Assembly (NCBI GenBank): GCA_964023205.1
Contig: OZ026836.1
Span: 565,501 to 629,500, forward strand
Source of the DNA: Lutraria lutraria
Lineage: Eukaryota; Mollusca; Bivalvia; Venerida; Mactridae
Reading direction: 5' to 3'
Length of the DNA: 64,000 bases
In this document: piece after piece, positions 1 through 12,910 of the stretch
Numbering within the stretch: position 1 is the first letter of the stretch
Layout: each line of letters starts with the position of its first letter
Notes under the pieces: generated by a model
The model's database searches: none
Seen by the model: only the letters and a program-made list of their open reading frames with translations
What the model was told of the DNA's origin: nothing
Program-made: the position numbers and the translations under genes

Positions 1-213
1 TATGAATTATTACACAGTAAGTAATGGCTAGTTAACATACACAATGAGAACACAGTTAACATAGGAAACTATGAGCAGGAAACAAACTGTTTTGGTTTAA
101 AGCCTGGTCTTCATCTATTTGAATAGAAGAAAAATTGGTTAAAATAATACAGGTCATCAGAAGGTTAATGTTTTCAATGTTAATGATGTCATAAGGCAAT
201 ATTTTAAGCTTAC

Positions 214-3200
214 CTTCAGTGAATAAAGATTTCTCAATTATTTCTATGACAGGAAATATCTGTAGAGGAAATGTCAACAAAATACCAAAACAAATCCCAA
301 TGTTGACAGCGACTGAGATCGGATTACCAGATGGAATGTTGGTATTAATCATTTGATGTACGTCCTGACCAAACTTGAGATATCCCAGAATTCCAAAGAA
401 TCCTAGAACAAGCGTAAGAAACAAGATGGCTCCATGAAGAAATAACGAGAATAAATGACGATTTCCAACCATGCTGGATTCTACAGGTATAACCTGAAAT
501 GACACATTTATTTAATAATATTATACAGATATCAAACACTAACAAGTATCACAAAATTGAAGTCTTGTTTTTTTTCAGTATTTTTTCGTCTTATGCATGT
601 GTAACCTGGTTTCATGGGCTTAAAAAACCCAAGTTTATTATATCCTTTTGCTCAATCAAAAATACACATATTTCATATATAACATTGATATCGCGTGTTT
701 TGAATTTATCTTCTCTCAGCGTGGTTATTGTTGGAAGACAAGCAAAATGAACATCAATATAAGGATAAAACATGATCACTGATATAAGGATATAACATTA
801 TCACTGATATAAGGATATAACATTATCACTGATATAAGGATATGACATGATCACTGATATAACATGATCACTGATATAAGGATATAACATCAACATGATC
901 ACTGATATAAGGATATAACATGATCACTGATATAAGGATATAACATTATCACTGATATAAGGATATAACATGATCACTGATATAACATGATCACTGATAT
1001 AAGGATATAACATCAACATGATCACTGATATAAGGATATAACATGATCACTGATATAACATGATCACTGATATAAGGATATAACAGGTAACCCAAACCAA
1101 GGATGACTATACAGAACTATAAAAATAGAACAGATGAACTATTTTGACACGGATTATTCACCCCAAAGAGTAGACATTAGCGTAAGATTACTTTTCTACA
1201 TAAATTTTAAAACATTTAGAAAGACCACATGAACACTAGAATCCTTCTGTTAATAAATACATACATCATTTAAAGCAAACCATCAATGACCAAATACGTC
1301 AAGTAATAATAATTATATCAATGAAAATGTCAAATTTATCTTAAATACTTAAAATCTTATTTATTTGAGTACAGTATCAACGCCCCAATAAACTATAGCA
1401 TGCAAAATCATACATTTCCTTTAAGAATAAGAGTATCGGTAAGCCACTGTTCACTAATTTAACTTTTATAAGAATATGGTTATCACCTAACATTTACCAG
1501 GTGTAATAAATGATACTAACCAATCCTATCCCTTCAAAGGCACCGGTGACCATACCAAAAAAGATTGGAAATCCTTCAATTCTAAACATTCTAATTGATT
1601 TATGAACTTCAAAACCTGAAAATGAAACCATAATTTCTACATACATGATTGTACAATGTTTTAATGTGGATAGCAACTATGATCTTAATAGCTTTTTCCA
1701 GTCACTCCTCAATGGTTTGGATTAGGTTAGTAATAAATATTGTAACACTTCAGATTCAGAACATGGTAAACAAGAGGGCCATGATGGTCCTATATCGCTC
1801 ACCAGATAAAAAGACTCTTAGAGAAAACTATCATGAGCCTTTGTCAAATTAAGCAACCCGGAGCTGGGCTAATTTTGCCCCCACGGCAATAATTTGATAA
1901 ACTTGGTAGATGTCCACCAGACAATGCTACACACAAAATATCTAAGCTCTTAGTCTAGCCTCTAGGCCTTCAGGTTTTGGACAAGAAGATTTTTTCTGTT
2001 TTCCTATATATACCCCTATATAAATCAAGTGAACCCGGGACAGGGGCCAATTTTGATCCTAGACCAATAATTTGAACAAACTTGGTAGATGTCTGCTAGA
2101 CAATGCTACACACCAAATATCTAAGCTCTAGGCATTGTAGTAAACTTCTGACAAGAAGATTTTTAAATTTCGCAATATAAGTCCATATAAAATGAATTGG
2201 CCCCGCCCCAGGGGTCACTTAATTTTATATGGACTTATATAGCGAAATTTAAAACCCTAAAACAATAATTTGAACAAACTTGGTAGAGGTCCGCTAGACA
2301 ATGCTACACACTAAATATTTAAGCTCTAGGCATTGTAGTTTCTGACAAGAAGATTTTTAAATTTCCCTATATAAGTCTATATAAAATGAAGTGACCCCTG
2401 GGGCGGGGCCAATTTTGACCCTAGGACAATAATTTGAACAAACTAGGTAGAGGTCCACCAGACAATGCTACACACTAAATATCTAAGCTCTAGGCCCTGT
2501 GGTTTTGGACAAGAAGATTTTTAAAGTTTTTCCTATTGGTTGCCATGGCAACCAGAGTTTTTAATGACATTAATTTTTTTAACAACTTTGGTAGAGCTTC
2601 ATGCAAGGAACATACATGTAGTTTCATTGAAATTGGCCAACTGGTTAAGAAGGAGATGTTGTTTAAAGCAATTGTTGACGCACACACGGACGATGGACAT
2701 CACGCGATCACAATAGCTCACCATAAGCCCTTTGTGCTCTGGCGAGCTAAAAATAAATGTTTAATCATTCCAGGAGACTTACAAAAGTATAATACATGTT
2801 CTACTATTGGTACCAGAGGTTTCGAATTTACTTGTAAGATTTTAGTAAATATAAATACAACAATTCTTACATAGATTTAACATTAGTCATGTGAATATGA
2901 ATGATTTCATGTTTAAGGAAAAATTTACATAAATAATCAGTATAACTCACCTAATACCAGGAAAACGAAGACAGACACACATCCAAACAATATAGACAGA
3001 TTAGCTAGCACGCTGATCACGCCTAGATACCGTACACTTCGAATCAATGCAAATATGATAAATACAATGATTGGACAGACAACCAGTATTCTAAGATCTG
3101 GGGCGGTATATACAAGTTCCCCGATCTCAGTCCAGGCTATTGTTACATTGGTTGTATTGGAAGTTGTTGTTGTTGTCAAATTAGGAGCGATGGTTGTTAA

Positions 3201-6200
3201 GTTGGTGACATTGGTTATAATACTGGCAGCTGTGGTAGAATTAACAACATCAGATAACACTGTAGGCCAAGTGGTCACTTTTTGTACCATTTCAAGTCCT
3301 GCCTTTACGTCATCATCATGTACAGTTCTACATATCCGTGAATCGGATTCATTAAAACACAGGTGAACAGGGAACAATGAATGAATTGTGTTTCCTATGA
3401 AGATGAAATAATTAACACAGAAGCCAAACTGTGTGAGGGCAATACAGAAATTAACAACAGCCACCCCTACAGCTCCATATGCCAATTTCCCAACATCTCC
3501 ATAACTCATGTGATTCGCCATATGTTCCTTTGCATCAGAATGGTCAACAGTTTCAAAATCATCATCTTCATCACTACCATACTCAGTATCAGCATTTCTT
3601 CCAATGAATGCTGAATGTTCAGCTTCATCATCTTCCTCATCGTCATCTAGTCTGTTATCTTGAGGCATACTATCATAACTACTATACTGACCATGTTGTG
3701 TATGATTCGGAGTGTTCACTCTCTTTTTCTTTATCATCTTATCTATGCCATGATGTTTAGTTTTGACAATGAGATGACAACAGTGATCAGTTAATCCAGC
3801 TATCACTAACATGCCCACTATACCAAGCTGTAAGGATAAAATTATAGGACATGGTAATATACAGAAACTGAAAATCAAATAAAAAATTCAAATGTACCAT
3901 CAAAATGTTCTATGTGTACATGTACATAGCAGTCAGCATATTACAGGGAACCGGAGGGGCTGGGGGGGGACTAAGTCTCATAATTTCGGCTACAGTGGTA
4001 ACTGAAAGGGGCTTGACTGATTCCCCCCATTGTCAGACAAATACAAAATAGAAATAATAGCCCCATACCCAATCTGACATCGCTTCCCACAGGCATGTTT
4101 TATATCACTGAATCATATTTTGTAAATAAGAATAAAGAAATAAATAGATCTTGAGGCAAGACTTTATAGTATTAATAAAATCAACAAAAAGGAGTGCTTG
4201 TAATGTATAATCATATGTCAAATACAATACAGTTTAGTTCAGCAGAAACACAGTTAGAAAACTAGGACATAAATACAGACAATTACTTTAGATTGATGGA
4301 AATTTTTATACCATACAATACATACATGTATATAATTATCATTTATAATATATTAATGACATTAATGTCATGATGTAATATTTATTAAATGGTTAAGATC
4401 AGGTCAAACATGTGATAACAAAAGTCTAGATATAAGACAATAACAATGACAAGTAATAATTCAACAGGCCAGCCATGAAGTAAACATGCCCACCCAATAT
4501 AAGTTCATGTATTATACCTGTGGTGTGGAAGTTATCAGCATGACATAATTATTCAGATTTTACATTTATTTAAGAAGTGAAATGAATGACAGAGATTTTC
4601 CATCACTGAGTTACTTGGTCAGTAACATAATGAATTCAACATCAGTAACGAAATTTGGTATATATACGTGCACAAAATATGACCTATTTACTACATACAC
4701 AATTATAAATTATCAGTTGTTTTTCTTCTCAAACAATCATTAACATGAATATTCTTTTTTTCACTGGGGTTTAACATAAAACATTTGGCTGCAAAGGTCA
4801 TTTAGTGACTTTTCCAGCTTGGAAGAAGACACAGAGCCTTTATTCCACCAATCTGGGAGGGGGCCTTAAGTAGCCTTTCATTTTGGGAAATTCAATATTG
4901 AATTTTGGCCACAAATAATTGACAGTTGTATCAATTAAATGATTGAAAACAAAATAATTTAACAATGAAACAGGACAGCATCAGTATTTTGGGGAAATTC
5001 TTATAGGAAATTCTGTAGAACTTCCATAAATAATATAAATTTTATTGGTTTATATCTAAACAAGTTTTAATTCACTGAGAAAACATGAAATATGCTGTTA
5101 GTCAGCTGCTACATAAATGATTGGCAGATTTAAGTGAATTAATTGTCAGGGACTGACAATATTATGATGTACATACATACATATATACATGTAAATTATG
5201 TATATATATAAACTGTACATGTGTATGAACACTTAATACAAACTTGAGTTAAGCTGAGTGAACAAGACAAAGAAATACTGAAAATATTCATCATGAGACA
5301 TGAGAAATTGATGGAATACATCATTTTAATATGAATAGCATGATTAAATAGTTTCTAATAATATCACTCAAATATTTTACATTGAGTGCCCAGAGTGATG
5401 TAAAATGATATGTCACAATAATTATTGTGTTCATTCAAACGTCTGAGTCAAATAACTTTCAGTATTAGAATATAAATAAAACTTCCTTACCGCGAGTCCA
5501 CTTTGAGAGAAGGCAAAAGCAACATACAAATAATTGGAGCCAATAAAGGCTTTCACCATGTTGGCGAAGTCGGCAAAGTTCACATACCATCTTGTTCTTG
5601 GCCTAAAATATAGCAATTTAAGAGTTAATAATATATAGAATTAAAACTTAAATGCATTTACAAATAACAATAAACTAATTCATGTAAGTTAACTAAACAA
5701 TAGAAGACTGTAATTTATAAGTTATTTATGTGTTACAAATAAATGTACCGGTACTTGTAAATTTGACCTTTCTTACACTTAACAAAGTGGAATCATTAAG
5801 TGCCTAGATTCATAATTAAGTTAGATCTACTTACAGCATAACTCACTTAATATGTAGAAAGATAAAAGCAACTAAAAAGCTTTAATGACATGGACTAGAC
5901 TTTGCATGAAGACATTGACCTGTATGAGTCATTCTCATACATAAATTTAAAATATATAATAATACCGGTAAGTGTGTTAGTAAGTGTTTAGGACACTAAA
6001 CTGTAGCATTCTTGCATGTACATACGGTACATACAATACATGTACACAATGAAACCAAGCGATTTAACATTGTTCTACTTGCAATTTTAAGACAAATTAA
6101 GCATGCATGGTAAAAAAAGTTGAAGACTGTTCTGGGTGCACATCACTTTTTAAAAGTTTTCAGATCAGTCTGACATGCACTTCACTATCTATTTGAAAAA

Positions 6201-8105
6201 AGTTTACCTGTTCACATTCTGACTTTGGATTCTTTTGATTAATAACACAGTAAAATTATTGGCCTTGATTGATGGTACACTTAACATGCTAAATAAGCTG
6301 GATTGTAATTGATGTTTGATTATTCATCCCTATGAAGAAGTGCTATCCCAGAAAGCTTTTAAGTTTATTTGAAATCATTATAGTATTTTATACTCTAAAT
6401 TGGTCTATTAAGTCTAAAATAAGATTTGTTAAAATGGTTGTACATTTTGTATAACTTTTATTTAAAGACATTACATTTCAGAATCAGGTTTACATTCACT
6501 TCAAGATTAATTAAATTATGTACTAATTAGGGATGGGTAGTGCAGAAAATTTTGTATTGTGATATACTACGATATGCAACACTGTGTTGTATAAATTTGG
6601 AGTTTATAATTCTTGATAAAATTTATCAAGTATTTCAAGCTTGGGTCATTTGTATGATGGTATCTTTATTTAAACTATCACACAGAGACTAATGAAAATA
6701 TCAGTGACTAGAATGAAACTGCATGCTGTGTAGTACACTAGTACTAATCTATCTATGTTAATTTACTATAGCCAAATTTTAATAAATGTTTATGAACTTC
6801 AAAACAAACATACGATAACATTAAAAAGATATATGAAGCATTTAAGGATCTAACTCCTAAAATTAATGGGAATATTAGTGGCCAAAAAGAATATACATGT
6901 GTACATATGCCAATTAACTGAGAGTGTGAAAAACACATCAAGATTTAATATTTATTTATTTGGGTTTAACACTGTTTCTCAACATTTTTTCAGTAATACA
7001 GCAGCTGATTCACCAACGTGACCAAATATTCCTGGACTGTAATCTAACAAGTGGCAGGGTTTTTTCTCGGTATTTTGGGAATATGACCCATACCCTTGGG
7101 ATTGGGAATTTTCACGGTGTTTTAATTGAAATTGGGAAAAATGTAGAACTACAATTTTTGCAAAGTTCAACTTATTCTACTTATTCTCCCATAGAACAGT
7201 AGCAGAATAAGGTATTTACTACCAATAGTGATGCTAATGAACTTATAAAATTATTTTTTTGATTGGGAATTTTTGTCTGTGAATTGGGAAAAAAGAAACT
7301 TTTTTCCATTGGGAATATGACCGAATTTCAAAATCCCTGTACATTAAGTCTCATAAGCGGTACATTAAGACCTGGTACATAAACTAAAAAGGCAGTTGTG
7401 CACAATGACTGACATCGGATGGTTGGGCTGCAAATCCAGCACATTAACCACTGGTCCTGGACCACAGCCAACATCTAGATCAACTTAAGCTGTTAAGATT
7501 TGATATCTATCTATTTATCTATTATCAATGTAGCGGTGTGGTACATTGTATTTATAAATTGGCTGGGATAAATCTGATAATATTCTTGGTCACCAGCCTG
7601 ATTAGCTCAGTTGGTAGAGCATATCTGACTTGCAAGCAGGAGATCACGGGTTCAAGCCCCACATCGGGTATATTATTTTCCTCCTACTATTACATCAAGA
7701 GTTGAAGCCAAGTTTACAAGTTTTACATCAATTATCAAAAAAAAAATCCCACAAGGAAATCAAATAGATATCTGGAACCACAGTATGGAACTTTATTAGA
7801 TTTTAACACAATCTGAATGTCACAGGTATTATAAGATGATAAACAGTATAAGTAGAGAAACACGAATGACGTCAGATAATAATGAAAATTATTGAAGCAT
7901 GGGTTCGTAACTTCATTCAACCAACTATTTTTAAAGAGAAAATCTAACATCAGTGACATAGACCGTTAGACGTTGCTCTTCAACTTCTGATATTCTACAA
8001 ATCTAAAAATTATTCTATTAGAATTATTCACACTTGTAATACATGAATAAATACCAAGAATAAATCATACTTGAGATTTTTAATCCGAACACCCGGTTCA
8101 TCCAT
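214..8105 (-). CDS. SLC36-type (proton-coupled) amino-acid transporter, five coding exons, 3' end outside window
   Basis: Coding exons on the minus strand are 8071-8105, 5491-5602, 2951-3827, 1521-1615 and 214-493. Every junction has AG/GT sites and the phases join without a break, giving 466 residues before the left edge. The start is the ATG at 8105 (MDEPGVRIKNLK); its exon ends in phase 2 at a GTATGA donor and fits the 1-base phase of the next exon. Family features include a first helix with FIGSNYLYVAFAFSQSG, then YGDVGKLAYG and LTQFGFCVNYFIFIG (about residues 158-195), and GFPIFFGMVTGAFEGIGLV (about 356-374). These match SLC36/AAAP-family carriers, which move small neutral amino acids across plasma or lysosomal membranes. 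Two loops are unusual. An acidic segment of about 80 residues lies between helices 2 and 3 (about 75-157). A Thr-rich external loop (about 205-290) has six N-glycosylation sequons. The exact paralogue is not decided; other AAAP members (SLC32, SLC38) are less likely. Confidence 0.85.
751..1085. repeat. Minisatellite, 25-bp unit with shorter variants
   Basis: Imperfect tandem copies of atcactgatataaggata + taacatg run through the intron between the last two visible exons of the SLC36-type gene. Full units of about 25 bp alternate with shortened ones lacking the aaggatat part, and the insert atcaac recurs at about 890 and 1013, giving a higher-order pattern. Confidence 0.9.
1772..2756. repeat. 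Dispersed molluscan-type repeat with internal about 175-bp sub-repeats
   Basis: The block opens with gagggccatgatggtcct and ...cgctcacc, and closes with ...caatagctcacc... and ctctggcgagctaaaaa. I recall this pair of ends from high-copy bivalve repeats (family assignment from memory). Inside, a segment with acaatgctacacac, aatatctaagctctaggc and gacaagaagattttt recurs about four times (near 1920, 2100, 2295 and 2465). It sits in an intron of the SLC36-type gene. The open reading frames in it look incidental. Confidence 0.7.
2165..2250. repeat. 29-bp near-perfect inverted repeat (inverted segment inside the dispersed repeat)
   Basis: The arms at 2165-2193 and 2222-2250 are reverse complements with one mismatch, separated by a GC-rich 28-bp loop. 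The loop text is the reverse complement of the gtgacccctggggcggggcc motif found in normal orientation at about 2391-2410, so this stretch seems to be a local inversion. Confidence 0.85.
3828..5490. other. Intron of the SLC36-type gene, no feature recognised
   Basis: AT-rich intron sequence with simple runs such as the gtacatacatacatatatacatg stretch near 5170. I see no element ends, exons or RNA genes in it. Confidence 0.6.
7055..7339. mobile_element. Possible hAT-like MITE relic
   Basis: The ends read cagggttttttc and, reversed, cagggattttgaa, and gggaatatgacc recurs just inside both ends. The CAGGG end is typical of hAT elements, but I see no matching 8-bp target duplication. It lies in the first intron of the SLC36-type gene. 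Tentative. Confidence 0.35.
7596..7670 (+). tRNA. tRNA-Ala(TGC)-like sequence, probably a SINE head or pseudogene
   Basis: It has a 7-bp acceptor stem with two G-U pairs, a clean D arm (gctcagttggtagagc, an A-box match) and the loop cttgcaa, giving anticodon TGC. A gggttcaagcc B box is present. The anticodon stem has one mismatch and the T stem only three clean pairs, so a working tRNA gene is doubtful. A tRNA-derived SINE head or pseudogene is more likely. It sits in an intron of the SLC36-type gene. Confidence 0.5.
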
Positions 8106-8300
8106 GACTCTGTTGTAATATAAACGTTCACATTTGTTGTTTGTCACAGATAAACTTGTTGTGTCTCTACAAATAACCTTTCACCCCGGAAGTATCCGAG
8201 ATGTTTTGTTAGAAGCGTTTTGATTGGTCACATTCCAAATATCACAAATTAACGTAATGAGCAAAAAGAAACACAATGAACAGAAAAGTGGAGATATTCA
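8106..8300 (-). promoter_or_regulatory. Probable 5' flank or promoter of the SLC36-type gene
   Basis: This stretch lies directly upstream of the inferred start codon. It contains an ETS-type motif CCGGAAGT at 8186-8193 (plus-strand reading). I see no convincing TATA box. Placing the promoter here is inference from position only; an untranslated first exon farther upstream cannot be excluded. Confidence 0.3.
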
Positions 8301-9678
8301 CTAGTGTTAGCCAATGTGGTACCCGTCTTAACTATCCTTTTTTTCACGTCCTTATACGATGTTGTTAGATACTGGAGACTATTATTATAGTGCACGTTTC
8401 TTCTTAATTAAATTTCATTGAAGTATGAGTGCACAAATCCATATGTGTATGAACCGTGTCTATCAAGGAATTGATTTATTGATTGATTTCGGTATAGGAA
8501 GCATGGTTTATAATATATCGATAAAACGTGTAACATATGAATTAAAATAACAACAATATAAAGAGAAAGAAATACTAAAATAAGACAAAACAAAACCATG
8601 ACATGCTTCCAACACCAAGGATAACCAAAAAAGTGCCAGTGCTTTAAATTTGTTTCCACTGTACGTACGTGGTCCTTGTAATGGTGGCATGACATAGAGA
8701 GGCAAACTTGAAAGATGCTGAGTAATAAAACACAATTGAACATTGGAATATAATTATCACAGCACATTGAAATCTATTTCATAGTATCAATAAATTAGTG
8801 AATCAGTAAAATCAGTAAAAATCAGTAAATAAACCTTAATTGTAAATTAATGAACAAAACATAACTCAGGAATAATTATAATTACCACAATACTGGTTAA
8901 GTAAAACTAAGTATTTGCAAATTGCACTGTAAACATACCATTAAACATAAAATTAAAAATTAAGATTTTGATAAAAGGTAAGACATTTCTAAACCAAAAC
9001 TAACAACTAGACTTAAAAAGGTTGATTGTTAAAAATGCAGTAGTTATCAACTAAAAGCTGTTCATTAAGTGACTTTTGATGGCAACCTTAAAGGAAGGCG
9101 CCCTTGTAAGAAGACATATTGATTCGTAAGATTTCACTGTTGGTGATGTTAAATATGCATAATATAGTATCCATATATGATATCAAGCAACTATATGTCA
9201 TGTTTGTGCCGATATTTATTTTAGCTGATAATACATTTAGGGATAAATGAATTGATGAAAGCTTGGACTCAAAAGTATACACATATATTTATAAATGATA
9301 TTTATTTACTGAAGTATTTATGTCATATGTTTCGCTTACTCAAGAATGGAAATGTTGTTAAAGTTAATTTCTTTTTCAATTTGTCGTAAACGTTCGTGAT
9401 CTTGTACACCGTTTATGGAGTGATTGGTTAATTTAGATACCAGACATTTTCAGTAGACCTGGAACCAGCTAGGATCTGTCTGGGACCGATGTGTACGGTG
9501 TATATTAATTGGACCCATGATTTATCAATTAAATGGTCTCTTCATTGTGGACACAAGTAGTCACAAACAGTCAGTATTAGTTCAATCAATCACCAACGGG
9601 AAAAATAGTCATATGTAAAACTCCATGGGCACATCATTTATTCATTAATTTTAGTTAGTATCTTCATTGTCGATTTCC
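8301..9678. other. Intergenic stretch, no gene recognised
   Basis: AT-rich sequence upstream of the SLC36-type gene. Open frames here (for example about 8408-8767 on the minus strand) lack splice logic, domain signatures or protein-like composition, so I annotate nothing. Confidence 0.5.
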
Positions 9679-9679
9679 A

Positions 9680-10540
9680 GTGTCAGAAATTGTTGTTTAT
9701 TATTTTACTGTTTATATGGTGTCAATTATACAGCGTCTGTCAATTTTGTTTATTATTTCACTACTGTTTATGGTGTCAATTGTTCGGAGTCCGTGAATAA
9801 TGTTTATTCTTTCACTGTTGTTTATGGTGTCAATTGTACAATGTCAATGGATGTTGTTTGTAATTTCATAGTTGTTTATGGTGTCAATTGTCTAGTGTCA
9901 GTGGATAGTGTTTACTATTTCACTATTGTTTATGGTGTCAATTGTCCACTGTCTGTGGATGATGTTTATTCTTTCAATGTTGTTTATGGTGTCAATTGTC
10001 CAGTGTCTGTGGATGCTATTTGTCATTTCACTGTTTCTTATGGCGTCAATTGTCCAGTGTCAGTGAATAATGTTTATTATTTCACTGTTGTTTATGACAT
10101 CAATTGTCCAGTGTCAGTGAATAATGCTTATTATTTTACTGTTGTTTACGCTTTAATTGTACTGTGTCTGTGAATAATGCTAATTATTTCATTGTTGTTT
10201 ATGGTGTCAACTGCCCACTGTCTGAGGATACTTTTTATCATTTCACTGTTGTCTATGGTGTCAAATGTCAAGTATATGTGAGTAATGTTTATTCTTTCAA
10301 TGTTGTTTATGGTGTCAGTTGCCCAGTTTCTGTGGATTATGTTTATTATTTCACTACTTTTTATGGTGTCAATTGTTCATTGTCAGTGAATAATGTTTAT
10401 CATTTCACTACTGGTAATGGGATCAATTGTCCAGTGTCTATGGATAATGTCTATTATTTCACTGTTGTTTATGGTGTCAATTGTCGAGTGTCTGTGGATA
10501 ATGTTTATACTTCCACTGTTGTTTATGACGTCGATGCCGT
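9680..10540. repeat. 54-bp minisatellite, about 16 imperfect units
   Basis: Units read approximately tgttgtttatggtgtcaatt, gtccagtgtctgtggataat, then gtttattatttcac. Because 54 is a multiple of 3, the array is open in one frame over long distances, giving 18-residue repeats like YGVNCPVSVDNVYYFTVV. A short deletion near 10,150 shifts that frame. There is no ATG at the head of the open frames and no exon context, so I treat it as non-coding. Confidence 0.9.
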
Positions 10541-10544
10541 ACGT

Positions 10545-12367
10545 AAACACGAATGCTTTAAGGCGTTATATTATCCTTCTCGATATTGTGAAGATGTAGT
10601 TTTATGTAGGCATGGTTTGTCTTTCTTCAAAAAACCTGTCCAAGGGCTCGCTGCAGTACTTATATAATTTTTATATATATGTTAATATGATATAAAACTA
10701 GGAATATATAAGCCCTTGTATACATATATAGAACCTATATTCTAGCAAACTATTCATTGTCACAATGCATTCATCTCTCGACAGATTTTACACAAGTCAA
10801 CCTCATCCTTAATATGATTCATGAATCTACTGAAATCATTGACTGAAGGAAGTTAATACATTCAACTTATTGTTCTCAAATTATTCAACATACGACAGCA
10901 CATAAGTTATTTGACCTCAAGTTCGAACAAATAAATGATTTCATTGACGATGAATGAGAATCAGTCCTTTTGTAATGTTTACTTACGACCATTCACGACT
11001 AGAACATTACTTCTACTTGTCTTAGTGATGTTGTATTAAACATTCGACAAAAAACTAGATGGTAGAATAACCTAAGTACTAATACTTGTCTTGTAAATTA
11101 TAAGGTCCTGCTATTGTTTAATATTTAATGAATTCACGCCTGATACAACAAAGTCTCCATATGGCTCATGTTTGGTATGTACGTAGTTTATCACATATAT
11201 TATCCTTGTATATATCCGAGTACCTGACACCTAGTCAGTTTTTGTACTTGATAAATTATATTACAGCTAATATGATTTATCACACAGTAAGCACCAGATG
11301 CTCGCTCTCAGAGGTATTGTAGAATGTCATTTATGTTTTAAGCACTAAGTAGAATACTAGTACTTCATTAAGATATTTACTATAATTTACCTAACAGTGT
11401 CGTGCATATCTTGGAGATGTCCTGTGTATATGAGCTCGTATATTGTCTAATTGTAAACTCGTGTGAAAAAAGCTTGACTTATTTTCCGCACACGTGCAAT
11501 TACACTTCAGAATTTAAATGACTGTATGTTGAAAGTGTATAATTATCATACAGCAGGCATATGATATAATATAAATATATATGCCTACATAGAGCTAGGA
11601 CCGATAACCTAAGGAATAGCTTCTGTAGGATATTGTTCAGTTTCAGTAGAAATATAATGAATAGGAATATATACATGTAGTTTATTTTTGAAATCAGTAG
11701 GAACTGAGGCCCATGTGAACATACAATTACATACGTGAAATTACAAATAACGTGAAAAAGACAATGGTTAACATGAAAAATAATGATTTACGCAGAATAT
11801 GGCTTGAACTAACAAATGGGATATAAAGTTGTTTTATAAAATGTAATGCCAATGGATGAGAATAAGCTAATTATATGAAAAGTACATTTTGCGACGGTCT
11901 TATCATTAGGTGTGTTATTGAGATGATAATTCAGAACAGTGGCGGAGAAGGTGTACACTGTTTGCTAAATATTTTTAAAACATAGAATTTGATAGTATTT
12001 TTATCAAATTCTGTCATCATTTGATAAAATATATAGTGATTATGAAGAATGGTTAAGGGCACAATTTACCAACAGCAATAATATATGAAAACATTCTTAA
12101 ATAAGGCATGAGAATAATTTTAAATGAACGCAAAAATTAATGGTAAAGATGCGTATTTACAAATGATGAGCGTGATGAGTACAAAGTACTTATATTAACC
12201 TGTTTTATTTATAACAATGTACATTTTGTAAGTACAAATGTAATAAAGCAAGATGTGATAAAATATATTGAAATACTCTAAGAGATATATTCACACGTTT
12301 TACTAATACTAATTAGCAGTTTAATTAGAGTACATTCAAGTCAAGTGAATCTTTTGAATGCTTTCTA
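10545..12367. other. Intergenic stretch, no gene recognised
   Basis: AT-rich sequence without exon-like frames. A small hairpin (gaatttgata / tatcaaattc) lies near 11,985-12,011. Nothing else stands out. Confidence 0.5.
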
Positions 12368-12910
12368 GGCGTCTGTCAGGGAGAACGTTTAAGTCCGTAT
12401 TGGTTTTCCTTACATATCAATGATCTAGAAGACGTTTTGTGCGAGAAAGGCTTTGAAGGCATAGATATTTTCATGAAACTATATTTATTAATGTACTCTG
12501 GTGATATCGTTATTATGTCTGAAAGACAGGAAGATTTACATTTTATAATCATATTGTCAAAGATGGAAAGTTGAGTAAATACAGACAAAAGTAAATTCTA
12601 GCTTTTCAGAAAGGGTGATTTTACCCAGAAATTTGAAATTTTATTGTAATGATCCTGGACTCGAAATAATCAGCAAGTTTTGTATTCACTAGTGGGTTTT
12701 TTTATTGAAACTCAAACTACGTTGCTGGTCAAACACTAAAATAATTTTTTAAACTATGAACATGTTTAGTTAAATTTACAGATCTAGATTTCAAACATTC
12801 ACTCGAATTAATAATACGGTAGTCCAGTTTGGGGTTTTCATCATGCGCCAAAAATAGAACGTGTTCCTTCACTATTTGCAAATCTCTATGATTGGCGTTT
12901 AATCGATCAC
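12368..12910 (+). pseudogene. Non-LTR retrotransposon (LINE) reverse-transcriptase fragment
   Basis: The plus strand reads GVCQGERLSPYWFSLHINDL, a clear match to the RT block G-RQG-LSP--FSL-INDL. It continues to a degenerate catalytic box YSGDIVIM where YADD is expected, then V-NTDKSK, FTSGFF and WGFHHAPKIERV, which match the thumb and following region. Stops and frameshifts break it after the catalytic block. It is a dead fragment of about 540 bp with no 5' part (endonuclease, ORF1) and no recognisable ends. Confidence 0.85.

Noticed and set aside
2536..2874. 112-codon plus-strand frame
   Set aside because: It lies in the dispersed repeat, within an intron, and crosses the repeat end.
3055..3614. 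Plus-strand frames of 77-103 codons
   Set aside because: They are antisense shadows of the large SLC36-type exon.
8408..8767. 119-codon minus-strand frame upstream of the SLC36-type gene
   Set aside because: It overlaps another long frame on the same strand, has no matching splice sites and no recognisable family.
9667..10667. Two adjacent open frames of about 168 codons
   Set aside because: They are the 54-bp minisatellite read in frame, opening at non-ATG codons, with a frameshift between them.
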